In this document: piece by piece, positions 44,139 to 53,576 of the stretch
How the letters are laid out: every line of letters begins with the position of its first letter
Position numbering within the stretch: position 1 is the stretch's first letter
Assembly (NCBI GenBank): GCA_965220715.1
Contig: OZ244843.1
Span: 3,100,001 to 3,164,000 of the forward strand
Source of the DNA: Bin5 sp965220715
GTDB lineage: Bacteria; Chloroflexota; Anaerolineae; Caldilineales; Caldilineaceae
Reading direction: 5' to 3'
Length of the DNA: 64,000 nucleotides
Notes under the pieces: model-generated
Databases searched by the model: none
Seen by the model: the letters and a program-made list of their open reading frames with translations, nothing else
What the model was told of the DNA's origin: nothing
Translations under genes and position numbers: made by a program

Positions 44139-45380
44139 ATGGAGAACGCAGCGATCTTCGGTTGGACGCTTCTGTGGATTCTCTTCTGGGGGGCCCTGGG
44201 CGGCGTCGTAACGCCCCGCATCTACGCCCGCAAAGACCTGGAAATCTCCCAGGCCTCATTCGGCGGCGCCGTGATAGGCGCGGCCCTCGGGCCCTTCAGC
44301 CTCGTCCCGCTCTGGTTCGCCACGCCCAAGATCACGAATCGCCTGATCGGCATCGCTATCGCGCTGGTCGTCGGCATCTTTATCGCCGCCTTCGCCCTCG
44401 CCGATCCCGACAATCTCTGCGTCGCCAATCGCGGATTTGTCGTCTCACAGCTTGCCAACGGTATCGTCATTGGCATCATTTATGGGCTGATGGCGCTGGG
44501 TTTGACGCTCATTTTCTCAATTCTGGGCGTCGTCAGCTTCGCCCATGGCGAGTTCTACATGATTGGCGGCATGGTCACCTACTTTGTGTCCGCCGTATGG
44601 TTACCGGGCGTATCTCCCCTGGTCGCTATCCTGGCAAGTTGCATCGTGACCTTCGTCATCGGCTACATATTTGAGAGAACCTTCCTGCGCCCCATGGGCA
44701 GCGGAGAGATTGAACGGCCCACCGAGTATGCAATTCTCGTGACATTCGGGCTGGCTTTCTTTCTGCAATACTTTACGCAGGCCCTGACGTCGGCGGTGCC
44801 AGTGAAAGCGCAGCGTTTCTTTCCCTTCCCGCGCGTGGAACTTCCCGCCGAATCTGGCGCGCTGCTCAAGATGACACCGGGCAATGTCACCGTCTTTGAC
44901 GCAATTTCCATCCCCAACCCGCGTTTCACAGCTGCCGTTCTGGCCCTTATCATGCTGGCTGCGCTACTCTGGTTCCTCTACCGGACCTGGGTCGGCAAGG
45001 CCCTGCGCGCCGTCAGTCAGGACAGGCAGGCCGCGGCCGTCACCGGCATCAATCCCAACTCAATGAACACGCTGGCCTTCAGCATGGGGGCGATGCTGGC
45101 CGGGCTGTCCGGGGCTTCGCTGGTGCAGGTCTTCTCGTGGCTACCCCAGGTGGGCGTCCCCGCCGCGGCCCGCTCCTTTGTCATTATCGTCCTGGGCGGC
45201 ATGGGCAGCCTGCCTGGCGCTTTCCTCGGCGGGCTAATCGTTGGGCTGGTCGAAGCCGCGGGAACCGGCTGCATACCCGATGCAACCAGGGCCGCCGCCT
45301 ACATTCCCGCCTACAGCATGATTATACTGACGCTCGTACTTCTCCTGAAGCCGACCGGCCTCTTTGGACGAGAACTATGA
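44139..45380 (+). CDS. livH: Branched-chain-amino-acid-type ABC permease LivH with extra N-terminal membrane domain
   Basis: This is an integral membrane subunit of the importer. Residues from about 105 on are the usual LivH core (NGIVIGIIYGLMALGLTLIF, VSFAHGEFYMIGG, LRAVSQDRQAAAVTGINP, IVLGGMGSLPGAFLGG). The first 100 residues add about three hydrophobic segments (about 7-24, 39-61 and 69-87) not found in standard LivH, which begins near residue 105. The total of 413 residues is therefore about 120 longer than usual. The last base of the stop overlaps the livM start (ATGA). It is part of the livK-livK-livH-livM-livG-livF importer. Confidence 0.92.
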   Translation: MENAAIFGWTLLWILFWGALGGVVTPRIYARKDLEISQASFGGAVIGAALGPFSLVPLWFATPKITNRLIGIAIALVVGIFIAAFALADPDNLCVANRGFVVSQLANGIVIGIIYGLMALGLTLIFSILGVVSFAHGEFYMIGGMVTYFVSAVWLPGVSPLVAILASCIVTFVIGYIFERTFLRPMGSGEIERPTEYAILVTFGLAFFLQYFTQALTSAVPVKAQRFFPFPRVELPAESGALLKMTPGNVTVFDAISIPNPRFTAAVLALIMLAALLWFLYRTWVGKALRAVSQDRQAAAVTGINPNSMNTLAFSMGAMLAGLSGASLVQVFSWLPQVGVPAAARSFVIIVLGGMGSLPGAFLGGLIVGLVEAAGTGCIPDATRAAAYIPAYSMIILTLVLLLKPTGLFGREL

Positions 45381-46627
45381 ACCCAACTGTTCTCTACCGC
45401 GTCGCCGGATCGACTGCCGTGGTCATCCTGTTGGTGATCCCGCTTGCGTCGTCGGAACTGGGAGGACTGGGACCAATCGTCCTCAACAGTTACATCATGC
45501 ACCTTGCCATTACGGCATTCTTCTACGCGATCCTTGCCTCCAGTTGGTCCCTTTTGGCCGGTTACGCCGGGCAGTTTTCCTTTGGTCACCTGGCATTCAT
45601 GGCGATCGGGGGCTACACGTCGGGGCTGATTGGGAAATTCATTCGCTTCACAACCGCCCCTTCCGAACTTTGCACTGACATACCTTTGCTCGGCAACTGG
45701 TGGCTGGTGATTTTGAATGTCCGCCGCGTCGGCACGATAGACGAATCCTGTCTTGACATGGCCAAGACGCAGACCCTTCCCGCCGGCACGCTGATCATCT
45801 TTCCGCCGGTTTGGGCGAGTATCGCAATGGGGCTGGTCATGGGCGCTATCTTTGGCCTCCTGGTCGGCTGGCTTGTGTTGCGTTTGCGCAGCACCTACCT
45901 GGCTCTGTTTACCATTGGCTTCTCCGAGATTTTACGGGCATCGATCAGTGCCGAGATTCCGATTACCGAAGGTCAGAGCGGACTGGAGTTGGTGCCGCTC
46001 TTTCCCGGCGGCGTTCTTGGTTTCAGTTCGACCAGCAAAATTCCGCCTTACTACGCCATGCTGCTCCTGTTCCTGATTGCAATGGCCTTGATGACGTGGC
46101 TGGCAGCGTCCCGGTTCGGCCTGTTCATCCGCGCTATTCGTGAAGATGAAGAGGCCGCGGCTGCCCTGGGCGTCAACATCGTGCGCTACAAGGTGCTGGT
46201 CTTTGTGGTCACAAGCACTCTGGCGGCGGCGGCCGGCGCGTTGCAGGGCCATTACATCGGCATCATCACGCCCAATACGCTGATTATCCTGCAAATGTCA
46301 CTGGTGATTGCCATGGCTGTCATTGGGGGCCTGGAGAACATTTACGCGGCATCAGTTGGCGCTATCGTCATCACCTTTCTCCTGGAACTGCTGCGCACCA
46401 ACATCACGATCGGGCCGCTTCACGTCGACATGACTCTTTGGCGGTTGGTTTTCTTCGGCATGCTGCTCATGCTAACACTCCGCTTCCAGCGCAATGGTCT
46501 CCTCTTCCCGCTTCTTGAGCGAATCAGTCGAGGCGGCGTCGCCAAAGAAACAGTCTCGATTCGCGCCGAAGAGGAAGAGGAAGAGTCGGATGAGGATGTC
46601 GTAGAAGAAGAACCTTCCGCAAGCTGA
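45377..46627 (+). CDS. livM: Branched-chain-amino-acid-type ABC permease LivM
   Basis: This 416-residue second membrane subunit starts at the ATG overlapping the livH stop. It has the LivM signatures: LLAGYAGQFSFGHLAFMAIGGY, LRLRSTYLALFTIGFSEI, IRAIREDEEAAAALGVNIV and GGLENIYAASVGAIV. An insertion of about 30 residues after the third segment (NVRRVGTIDESCLDMAKTQ) and a highly acidic C-terminal tail of about 25 residues (EEEEEESDEDVVEEE) are additional. The open frame that extends upstream to 45137 is only the livH sequence in another frame and is not used. Confidence 0.92.
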   Translation: MNPTVLYRVAGSTAVVILLVIPLASSELGGLGPIVLNSYIMHLAITAFFYAILASSWSLLAGYAGQFSFGHLAFMAIGGYTSGLIGKFIRFTTAPSELCTDIPLLGNWWLVILNVRRVGTIDESCLDMAKTQTLPAGTLIIFPPVWASIAMGLVMGAIFGLLVGWLVLRLRSTYLALFTIGFSEILRASISAEIPITEGQSGLELVPLFPGGVLGFSSTSKIPPYYAMLLLFLIAMALMTWLAASRFGLFIRAIREDEEAAAALGVNIVRYKVLVFVVTSTLAAAAGALQGHYIGIITPNTLIILQMSLVIAMAVIGGLENIYAASVGAIVITFLLELLRTNITIGPLHVDMTLWRLVFFGMLLMLTLRFQRNGLLFPLLERISRGGVAKETVSIRAEEEEEESDEDVVEEEPSAS

Positions 46628-46667
46628 GAGAAGGGCGCTGCATAGCGCAACCAGGCAAATAGCAACC

Positions 46668-47393
46668 ATGTTAGAACTGACCGCGAACAAAATTTGTAAG
46701 AACTTTGGCGGACTTGAAGTGCTTAAGGACGTCTCCTTTACCGTGGAAGGGCCCGAACTGATCGGGCTCATTGGCCCGAATGGTGCCGGAAAGACGACAC
46801 TGACCAACATTCTGGACGGCGCGCTCAAGCCCTCAAGCGGCACGGTCTATATGAACGGCGAAAGAATCGACACGCGGCCGCCTTATGGCGTTGCCAGAGC
46901 CGGGCTGGGCCGAACGTTTCAGGTAACGCGGGCCTTCCGTCGCATGACTGTACTGGAGAATTTGCTCATCCCGGCCATGGCGATGCGCGCTACCGCCCGC
47001 CAGCGCGACTTTGAAGAGAAAGCGCAGGATGTGCTGGAGTTCTTGACCATCGCCCACCTACGCAACGAATACGCGCGTGCACTGTCCGGCGGCCAGCAGA
47101 AGCTGCTGGAGCTGGGCCGCCTTCTCATGCTCGATCCCCAGATGATCATTTTGGATGAACCCTTCGCCGGCGTCCACCCCCGGTTGATGGAAGTGATCTA
47201 CCGTTACATCACTGAAATCAATGCCCAGGGAAAAGCCTTCATCATTATCAGCCATAATATGGACACGATATTTACGCTCAGCCGACGGCTGCTCGTGCTG
47301 AACTATGGAGACCTGATTGCCGACGGCGAACCGGCGGTTGTACGGGAAGACCCCGTGGTGAAAGCGGCCTATCTGGGTGAGGACGAAGAATAA
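46668..47393 (+). CDS. livG: Branched-chain-amino-acid-type ABC transporter ATPase LivG
   Basis: This 241-residue ATPase has Walker A GPNGAGKTT (about residues 35-43), the signature LSGGQQK, Walker B MIILDEPFAG and the downstream His in IIISHNMD. Its N-terminus, LELTANKICKNFGGLEVLKD, is typical for LivG. The stop overlaps the livF start by one base (TAATG), giving strong coupling. It energises the importer made of LivH/LivM and the two binding proteins. Confidence 0.95.
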   Translation: MLELTANKICKNFGGLEVLKDVSFTVEGPELIGLIGPNGAGKTTLTNILDGALKPSSGTVYMNGERIDTRPPYGVARAGLGRTFQVTRAFRRMTVLENLLIPAMAMRATARQRDFEEKAQDVLEFLTIAHLRNEYARALSGGQQKLLELGRLLMLDPQMIILDEPFAGVHPRLMEVIYRYITEINAQGKAFIIISHNMDTIFTLSRRLLVLNYGDLIADGEPAVVREDPVVKAAYLGEDEE

Positions 47394-48097
47394 TGCTGGC
47401 AATCAACGAACTGTACGTTGGATATTACCGCGACTTGAACATCCTGCAGGGGGTCTCTTTGCAGGCCGAGAGTGGCAAGATCACCACCATTCTCGGTGCC
47501 AATGGCGTCGGCAAGTCCACCATGCTCAAGGCGATCTACGGCTTCCTGCGCCCCAACCAGGGGCAGATCCGTCTCAACGAGCAGGACATTATCGACGTGC
47601 CCACGCACGAGCGCATAAACAAGGGAATCTCCTATATTCCTCAGCAGCCGGGCGTCTTTCGATTCATGTCGGTGGAAGAAAATCTGGAACTTGGCGCGTG
47701 GACATTTAAGAATGACAAGAGCCGCATCAGACGTAAGTTGGCGGAAAACTATGAGCGCTTCCCGGTTTTGAAACCGCGGCGCAAATCCAACGCCGGCGAA
47801 CTCTCAGGTGGAATGCAGCGGATGGTCGAGATAGGCCGCACGCTCATGACCGATCCAAAACTGATTCTGGTGGATGAGCCGACCGCCGGTCTTGCCAAAC
47901 TCCTTTCGGAAGAGGTATATCAGATGCTGGTTGACCTGCGGGATCGCGATGGACTGACGATCCTGCTTGTAGACCAGGAGATTCGATCAGCCCTTAAGAT
48001 CGCCGACTATGTCTATGTGCTGGAATTGGGCCGCAACAAGTTCCAAGGGCCGGCCGAAGATTTCACCGACCTCGAAAAGGCCTTCTGGGTTGGATAG
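47393..48097 (+). CDS. livF: Branched-chain-amino-acid-type ABC transporter ATPase LivF
   Basis: This 234-residue second ATPase has Walker A GANGVGKST (about residues 35-43), signature LSGGMQR, Walker B LILVDEPTAG and the LivF-typical start LAINELYVGYYRDLNILQGV. The position that is His in the H-loop of most ABC ATPases is Gln here (LLVDQEI), a common feature of some LivF proteins. It is the last importer gene; the PLP aminotransferase follows 32 bases later and may be in the same transcript. Confidence 0.94.
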   Translation: MLAINELYVGYYRDLNILQGVSLQAESGKITTILGANGVGKSTMLKAIYGFLRPNQGQIRLNEQDIIDVPTHERINKGISYIPQQPGVFRFMSVEENLELGAWTFKNDKSRIRRKLAENYERFPVLKPRRKSNAGELSGGMQRMVEIGRTLMTDPKLILVDEPTAGLAKLLSEEVYQMLVDLRDRDGLTILLVDQEIRSALKIADYVYVLELGRNKFQGPAEDFTDLEKAFWVG

Positions 48098-48129
48098 AGG
48101 TCTCAAAGAGAAATGCGTTAAGGCTGCAA

Positions 48130-49422
48130 TTGAACTTTAGTCTCTCGCCTGCCGTAGGCAACCGGCTTTCCCCTTCGCCAACTCTCTTGATCAACGAACG
48201 AGTCCGCCAGATGTGGGCCGAGGGCGAGACCGTTTACCATCTAGGATTTGGCGAGTCCCGCTTTCCTGCCCATCCCAAAATCGTCAGTGCGCTGGTTGAA
48301 CACGCCTCCCGCCATAGCTACTTGCCCAGTACAGGAGTCCCCAAACTCCGCCAGGCCGTCGCAAACTTTCACTCGCGACAATTGCAGGTCGAAGTAAAAG
48401 CCGACCAGGTCATCGTTGCTCCAGGCAGCAAGGCCCTCCTTTTCGCATTCCAGATGGCAGTGGCCGGAGCCACCATTCTGCATACGCCTTCATGGGTGAG
48501 CTATGAGCCGCAGTCGCGGCTGTTAAACCGCCCGGTCCTGCGCATCCCGGCAAGCCCGCTCGACGGGCACCACCTGTATCCGACGAGGCTGCGACAACTC
48601 CTGCGGAACTCCCCACACGCACAGCACCTTCTGATCTTGAACAGTCCCAGCAATCCGACCGGGCAGATGCTGGAACCTGCACTACTGGCAGAGATTGCCG
48701 ACATCTGCCGGCAGGAGCAAGTCCTGGTTCTTTCGGACGAGATCTACGGGCTGACCGCGTTCGGGCGCGAGCACGTCTCGATCAGCAGCTATTATCCGGA
48801 GGGAACGGTCGTGCTCGGCGGGAAGAGCAAGCATCTCTCGCTCGGCGGCTGGCGTCTGGGGACGGCGATTGTCCCGCCAGGAGAAATTGGTCGGCAGTTG
48901 CTACAGGCTGTCGCCAAAGTCGGCAGTGAGGTCTGGTCCACCGCGTCCGCGCCGATTCAATATGCCGCGGTCACCGCCTACGCCGACGATGCCGAACTCG
49001 CCGCATACATCGAGAAATGCACTGGGCTGCACGCTGCCCGCACACGCTACCTCTGGCGCGGGCTCTGCGAACTGGACGTTCCTTGCGCCGAGCCGATGGG
49101 CGGGTTTTATCTGTTCCCCAATTTCGATCATATGCGCCAACACATGGCAGCCCGCGGCGTTCACTCCTCTACCGAACTGGCGCGCCACCTGCTGGAGGAA
49201 TGGCAGATCGCCACTTTGCCCGGTTCGGACTTCGGCACACCGGCGACAGAGCTTTCCCTGCGTCTTTCGACCAGCTATGTCGACCTGGAGACGGATGAAA
49301 AGGCGGCAAAGATGATCGAACTGGCGGACGGTTCGATCAGCGAGGAACGGTTGCTGCGCGACTTTCACCCGGGAATGAATGAGGTTCTGGCCCGTTTTCG
49401 GAGCTTTCTGACCTCGATGTAG
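48130..49422 (+). CDS. PLP-dependent aminotransferase class I/II
   Basis: This 430-residue fold-type I aminotransferase starts at TTG 48130. It has GSKALLFAFQMA, NSPSNPTGQMLEPA, LSDEIYGLTAF, the PLP-Lys in VLGGKSKHLSLGGWRLG and, at the C-terminus, GTPATELSLRLSTSYVDLETDE. The exact amino acid is not readable. It directly follows livF, so a role in using the imported amino acid or a related compound is plausible. The N-terminal TTG start is weakly supported; no better ATG is in frame near it. Confidence 0.88.
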   Translation: MNFSLSPAVGNRLSPSPTLLINERVRQMWAEGETVYHLGFGESRFPAHPKIVSALVEHASRHSYLPSTGVPKLRQAVANFHSRQLQVEVKADQVIVAPGSKALLFAFQMAVAGATILHTPSWVSYEPQSRLLNRPVLRIPASPLDGHHLYPTRLRQLLRNSPHAQHLLILNSPSNPTGQMLEPALLAEIADICRQEQVLVLSDEIYGLTAFGREHVSISSYYPEGTVVLGGKSKHLSLGGWRLGTAIVPPGEIGRQLLQAVAKVGSEVWSTASAPIQYAAVTAYADDAELAAYIEKCTGLHAARTRYLWRGLCELDVPCAEPMGGFYLFPNFDHMRQHMAARGVHSSTELARHLLEEWQIATLPGSDFGTPATELSLRLSTSYVDLETDEKAAKMIELADGSISEERLLRDFHPGMNEVLARFRSFLTSM

Positions 49423-49557
49423 AGTCCCGTAGACCGGCGGGCAGGTCATGGCCGCCCTTGCTTTCTGCTCCTGACTGTCACGGTCGGCATCTGCCATCCT
49501 TTGGCTAATTCCCTTTCCCGCGTCATCCAAGAATCCCCTTCCAGATGGGAAGATCAA

Positions 49558-50544
49558 ATGGGCGAAATTCAAACAGCGATACACGTGCCTGTCGACCGAA
49601 TCCAGCGGGTGGCCGTCATTGGCGCGGGGACCATCGGCGCGAGCTGGGCAGCCTGTTTCCTGGCAAACGGGCTGGACGTAATCGCTGTCGATCCTGTTCG
49701 CGATGAAGCCGACCTGCGACGCGCCATCGACGGGATGCTGCCCGCGCTGGAAAGCCTGGGTCTGGCGCCGCGGGCTGACTCCAGCCGCGTGCAGTTCTCG
49801 GCTCAAATCGGCGCTGAACTGGCCGCGGCCCAGTTCGTGCAGGAGAGCGTGCCGGAACGTTTGACCGTCAAGCGGGAAACACTGCGAGCTTTGGAGTCAA
49901 TAATCGACCCGCAGGTAATCGTGAGCAGTAGCAGTACCGCTATGCTTCCTTCCGACATTCAAGCCGAGGCCAGGCACCCGCAACGTCTGATCGTAGGCCA
50001 TCCTTTCAATCCCCCCCATCTGATCCCTTTGGTGGAGATCGCCGGCGGCCAACAGACCGCGCCGCACGTGCTGGACTGGGCGGTGGAGTTCTACCTGGCA
50101 ATCGGCAAGGCGCCAGTGCTGATGAAGAAGGAGGCTTACGGCCACATTGCCAACCGGCTAGCCGCGGCGCTCTTCCGAGAGGCTGTACATTTGGTGGCCG
50201 AGGGTATCACCACGGTAGAAGGGGTTGACGAAGTTGTTACCCAGGGACCGGGCCTGCGCTGGGCGCTGCAGGGGCCCTTCACTACCTATCATCTGGCGGG
50301 AGGCGCCGAAGGCATCTCCCACTACATGCGCCATCTGGGGCCAACCCAGGAAGCGCGCTGGCGAACCTTGGGTGAACCGAAACTCACCGAGGACCTTGTC
50401 GCGCAGATAGTCAGCGACGTGCAAGAATCGGTGGCCGGACTTTCAGTGGCTCAACTCACCAGTATCCGCGACGCAGGGCTCGTGGAACTTCACCGGCTCA
50501 AAGAAGGCCTGCCTGCGCAATCTACCCCCGGCAATGAAGAGTAA
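49558..50544 (+). CDS. 3-hydroxyacyl-CoA-dehydrogenase-like oxidoreductase (L-carnitine dehydrogenase type)
   Basis: This 328-residue NAD-dependent dehydrogenase has the Rossmann motif VAVIGAGTIGASWAACF (about residues 17-33), SSSSTAMLPSDI and VGHPFNPPHLIPLVE, the 3-hydroxyacyl-CoA dehydrogenase N-terminal pattern with the catalytic His, and a C-terminal helical domain (AYGHIANRLAAALFREA, GPGLRWALQGPF). The gene resembles L-carnitine/hydroxybutyrate-type dehydrogenases rather than fatty-acid HADs. The start at 49558 has GGGAAG upstream; the in-frame TTG at 49501 would add 19 residues and is less likely. The substrate is inferred only from family resemblance. Confidence 0.85.
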   Translation: MGEIQTAIHVPVDRIQRVAVIGAGTIGASWAACFLANGLDVIAVDPVRDEADLRRAIDGMLPALESLGLAPRADSSRVQFSAQIGAELAAAQFVQESVPERLTVKRETLRALESIIDPQVIVSSSSTAMLPSDIQAEARHPQRLIVGHPFNPPHLIPLVEIAGGQQTAPHVLDWAVEFYLAIGKAPVLMKKEAYGHIANRLAAALFREAVHLVAEGITTVEGVDEVVTQGPGLRWALQGPFTTYHLAGGAEGISHYMRHLGPTQEARWRTLGEPKLTEDLVAQIVSDVQESVAGLSVAQLTSIRDAGLVELHRLKEGLPAQSTPGNEE

Positions 50545-50568
50545 GAGTTTACGGAGAACTTTCGGCTC

Positions 50569-51981
50569 TTACGACTTAACTTCGTGGGGCTTGTCACCCA
50601 ACTCTTTCTGTAGCCGCTCCAACTCGGACTTGAGCTCGCCGATCAGTTCGGCGTTAGCCGGGTCGTGGTAGACGTTGAACATCTCCTGGGGGTCGTTTTC
50701 GAGGTCGAACAGCTCCCACTCCGGCGCTGTAGACTTATCGATAGCGCCGGCGCTGCCCAGCGCCTCCCCGTAGTAATAGATCAGCTTGTGGCGCTCGGTG
50801 CGGATTCCGTAGTGCGCCGGGATGTTGAAGTGGGCGAGGTGCATCCAATAGCGGTAGTACATCGAGGTGCGCCAGTCAGAATGCGGCCTGCCTTCGGCGA
50901 CTGCTCGCAGGCTTCGCCCCTGCATCTCCTGCGGGACGGTCATTCCTGCGTAGTCCAGAATAGTCGGTGCGAAGTCTACATTCAGCGCAATTCGTTCGCT
51001 GGTGGTTCCGGCTTGGATGGCGCGTGGATAGCGCATCAGGAAGGGGATGCGAATCGACTCTTCGTACATGAAGCGCTTGTCATACCAGCCATGGTCGCCC
51101 AGAAAAAATCCGTGGTCGGACGTGTAGATGACAATCGTGTCCTCGGCCAACTTGCTCTCGTCCAGAAAGTCCAGCAGACGGCCAACATTCTCGTCGATTG
51201 AGGCGACGCAGCGAAGATAGTTGCGCATGAAACTCTGATAGTTCCACACCTTTTGCTCCTCGGCAGACAGCCCGGCGGGAACGGGGTCGGGCAGGTGGTT
51301 CTTCAGATGCATCAGCGCCACCTGTTCCGTCGCCATACCGGCCGCGGCCGCGCGATTCTCGTAGCTGTCATGAAAGGTGGCAGGCTCTGGAATCCGTTCC
51401 TTCGCATAGAGGTCCCGGTGCTTGGGATGCGGTTGGAAAGGATCGTGGGGGGCCTTGTGCGCGCATACAAGAAAGAATGGGCGCTGCGCGTCCCGCTGCG
51501 ACAGCCAGTTTATTGCTTTGTCGGTCAAGATGTCGGTTACATATCCGCTCTCGGTGATCGTTTCGCCCATCTCCGTCAGTTCCGGGTCGAGGTACTTCCC
51601 TTGCCCAGGCAGGACGCTCCAGAAATCGTATCCGGCAGGGTCGCTGTTGCCGCCGTGCCCGAGATGCCACTTGCCCACAAATGCGGTCTGGTAGCCGGCA
51701 TCGTGCATCAACATGCCTACGGTCGTCTCCTGCGTCTGGTCAATGATATCGCTGAGCGTCTTGATTCCGGTTACGTGGCTGTACTTCCCGGTATGCACCG
51801 ACGCCCGCGCCGGTGTGCATATGGCATTTGTGCAGAAACAGCGGTCCAGCCGCAGCCCTTCGGCGGCGATTCTATCGAGGCTTGGCGTCCTGTTTAACCT
51901 GCTGCCGTAGGTGGAAAACGCTGCCGGCGCGTGATCATCAGCCATGATCAGTAGTACATTGGGACGGCGTTCTTCAGTCAT
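50569..51981 (-). CDS. Sulfatase (arylsulfatase/choline-sulfatase-like)
   Basis: This 470-residue type I sulfatase has the formylglycine signature Cys55-Thr-Pro-Ala-Arg (ICTPARASVHTGK), the metal-binding Asp15-Asp16 (MADDHAPA), TVGMLMHDAGYQTAFVGKWHLG and the His/Asp/Asn cluster TSDHGFFLGDHGWYDK. It should cleave sulfate esters from glycans or small molecules after maturation by a formylglycine-generating enzyme, which is not in the window. No signal peptide is apparent, so it may act in the cytosol on imported sulfated substrates. It lies downstream of the sugar-importer genes but is separated from them by 183 bases. Confidence 0.93.
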   Translation of the reverse strand: MTEERRPNVLLIMADDHAPAAFSTYGSRLNRTPSLDRIAAEGLRLDRCFCTNAICTPARASVHTGKYSHVTGIKTLSDIIDQTQETTVGMLMHDAGYQTAFVGKWHLGHGGNSDPAGYDFWSVLPGQGKYLDPELTEMGETITESGYVTDILTDKAINWLSQRDAQRPFFLVCAHKAPHDPFQPHPKHRDLYAKERIPEPATFHDSYENRAAAAGMATEQVALMHLKNHLPDPVPAGLSAEEQKVWNYQSFMRNYLRCVASIDENVGRLLDFLDESKLAEDTIVIYTSDHGFFLGDHGWYDKRFMYEESIRIPFLMRYPRAIQAGTTSERIALNVDFAPTILDYAGMTVPQEMQGRSLRAVAEGRPHSDWRTSMYYRYWMHLAHFNIPAHYGIRTERHKLIYYYGEALGSAGAIDKSTAPEWELFDLENDPQEMFNVYHDPANAELIGELKSELERLQKELGDKPHEVKS

Positions 51982-52164
51982 AGTCGAGCCTCATCTGCGG
52001 TAGAAAAACACCCCCAAGCAGCAGGGGAGACTGCGGGGGGGTGCAGCGGTTACTCTGCAACTGAATCGCGAATTGTACGAACTGTCTGACACTTTGACTA
52101 TCGCGCGAGGAATCGCTTGCATCGACATGTGGGATCGTGCGACTAGTAGGATCTGCGGCCCACT

Positions 52165-53514
52165 TTAGGCGTCAGCCAGCAGTTCATCGACTCTCGGCTT
52201 TACCGAATTGGCCGCCTCTTCGACTGTGCGATCGCCCAACCATACCAGTGAAAACTCCTCATTGAGGGCGGTGTTGATCTGCGCCCGGTTCTTATGCTGC
52301 CAGACCGGTACAGCGAACTCGTCGATGCGGTCCATGTAGAACTCGACAAAGGTGTCGGGCACATCGATCTGTTCCAGCACAAACTTCGATGTGGAGCGGC
52401 GGGCGTTGATGATGCCTGTGCTCGCCCAAATACGATGGGCATCCTCGGTTGTGTTGAACTTCAGCCAATCCCATGCTTCTTCAGGGTGCGGGCTTTCTGT
52501 CGGTATCGAGAAAGCGGATCCGCCAACATTAAGCGTGTGCGCCCCGTTTTCACCGCCCATCGGGTAGGGCGAAATCTCCCACTCGAACGAACCGTCAAAC
52601 TGATCGATGAAGTCGGGGAAAGTTGAAATCATGGCCGAACTGCCGGACACAAACAGGTTGCCCAACCCTTCGATCAGATCGGCGGATGGATGGATGTTAT
52701 GCGTCTGGATCGCATCCAGATACCAGTTGAGGAACTCAATCGTTGCTTCAGAGTTTACGATACACTCGGAGTCGTCTTCATTGAAGATGTCCGTACCCCA
52801 TGCAACCGATTGTGGGCGAATCTCATTGATCCAGTTGTCAACCATATTGGACATGCCCCAGACGGCCACTTCACGCTTGTTGAATCCCTCATCCTGGGGA
52901 TGATTGCCAGCCCGATCAGTAGTTAGGACAAGACCGGATTCGAGCAAATCGGCATAGGTCCAGCCAACACCCGGGCCGGTCAGACCGGCCTCATCATACA
53001 GATTGCGGTTGTACCAAACTCCCTGCACGCCTACGTCCCAACTGGTGCCGTACTGCCCGCCTTCGAAGGTAAACAGGTTCCAGACCGAATCGTACCAGTC
53101 GTCGGGGAAATCGGGTGTGGCATCGATGCGGGGATTCAGATCTTCGATTGCGCCAAGCACTGCATGCGGCCGAACCCAGGCGGTGTGCGTCCAAGCAGCG
53201 TCGGGCGGGGAACCGGACGCGTACAGTGTGTTTAGCTTGGTCCAGTAGTCGCCCCAACCCAGCGTTTGCCCTTCGACGATGATCGCGCCTCCGTTGGCCT
53301 CGCCGTAGGCCGCGGCCACCTCTTCCAGCATCTCGCCCAATCCCCACGTCATTGTCAAAATCGTAACTGGTTCGGCTGCCGGCGAACCGGCTGCGCTGCT
53401 TTCATCTCCGGCCTGTCCGGCCGGCATGGCCTGGCAGGCGGCCAGAGCGAGTACAGAGCCTGCTCCCAGCCCAACGTTGCGTAGGAAACTGCGACGGCTC
53501 AATTGCGTTGACAT
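52165..53514 (-). CDS. Sugar ABC transporter substrate-binding protein with Tat signal
   Basis: This 449-residue family-1 extracellular binding protein has a twin-arginine signal (LSRRSFLRNVGLG) and a lipobox-like VLALAACQAM. The mature domain has TILTMTWGLGEMLEEVAAAYG, INARRSTSKF and the tryptophan-rich hinge region. GGAGAAG precedes the ATG at 53514; a longer open frame to 53880 runs back over the permease gene and is not used. It is the last gene of the unit after the two permease genes (54437-55390 and 53577-54437). No ATPase is present; such importers often share a distant MsmX-type ATPase. Confidence 0.92.
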   Translation of the reverse strand: MSTQLSRRSFLRNVGLGAGSVLALAACQAMPAGQAGDESSAAGSPAAEPVTILTMTWGLGEMLEEVAAAYGEANGGAIIVEGQTLGWGDYWTKLNTLYASGSPPDAAWTHTAWVRPHAVLGAIEDLNPRIDATPDFPDDWYDSVWNLFTFEGGQYGTSWDVGVQGVWYNRNLYDEAGLTGPGVGWTYADLLESGLVLTTDRAGNHPQDEGFNKREVAVWGMSNMVDNWINEIRPQSVAWGTDIFNEDDSECIVNSEATIEFLNWYLDAIQTHNIHPSADLIEGLGNLFVSGSSAMISTFPDFIDQFDGSFEWEISPYPMGGENGAHTLNVGGSAFSIPTESPHPEEAWDWLKFNTTEDAHRIWASTGIINARRSTSKFVLEQIDVPDTFVEFYMDRIDEFAVPVWQHKNRAQINTALNEEFSLVWLGDRTVEEAANSVKPRVDELLADA

Positions 53515-53576
53515 TCTCTCTTCTCCTTTAGTGCGTTGCACACTTTGTCTTGCGCCTCGGACATACCGGCGCGCTG

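Noticed and set aside
43991..44674. Open frame of 227 residues after the second livK
   Set aside because: It is an Arg/Pro-rich out-of-frame shadow of livH and crosses the hairpin at 44003-44043.
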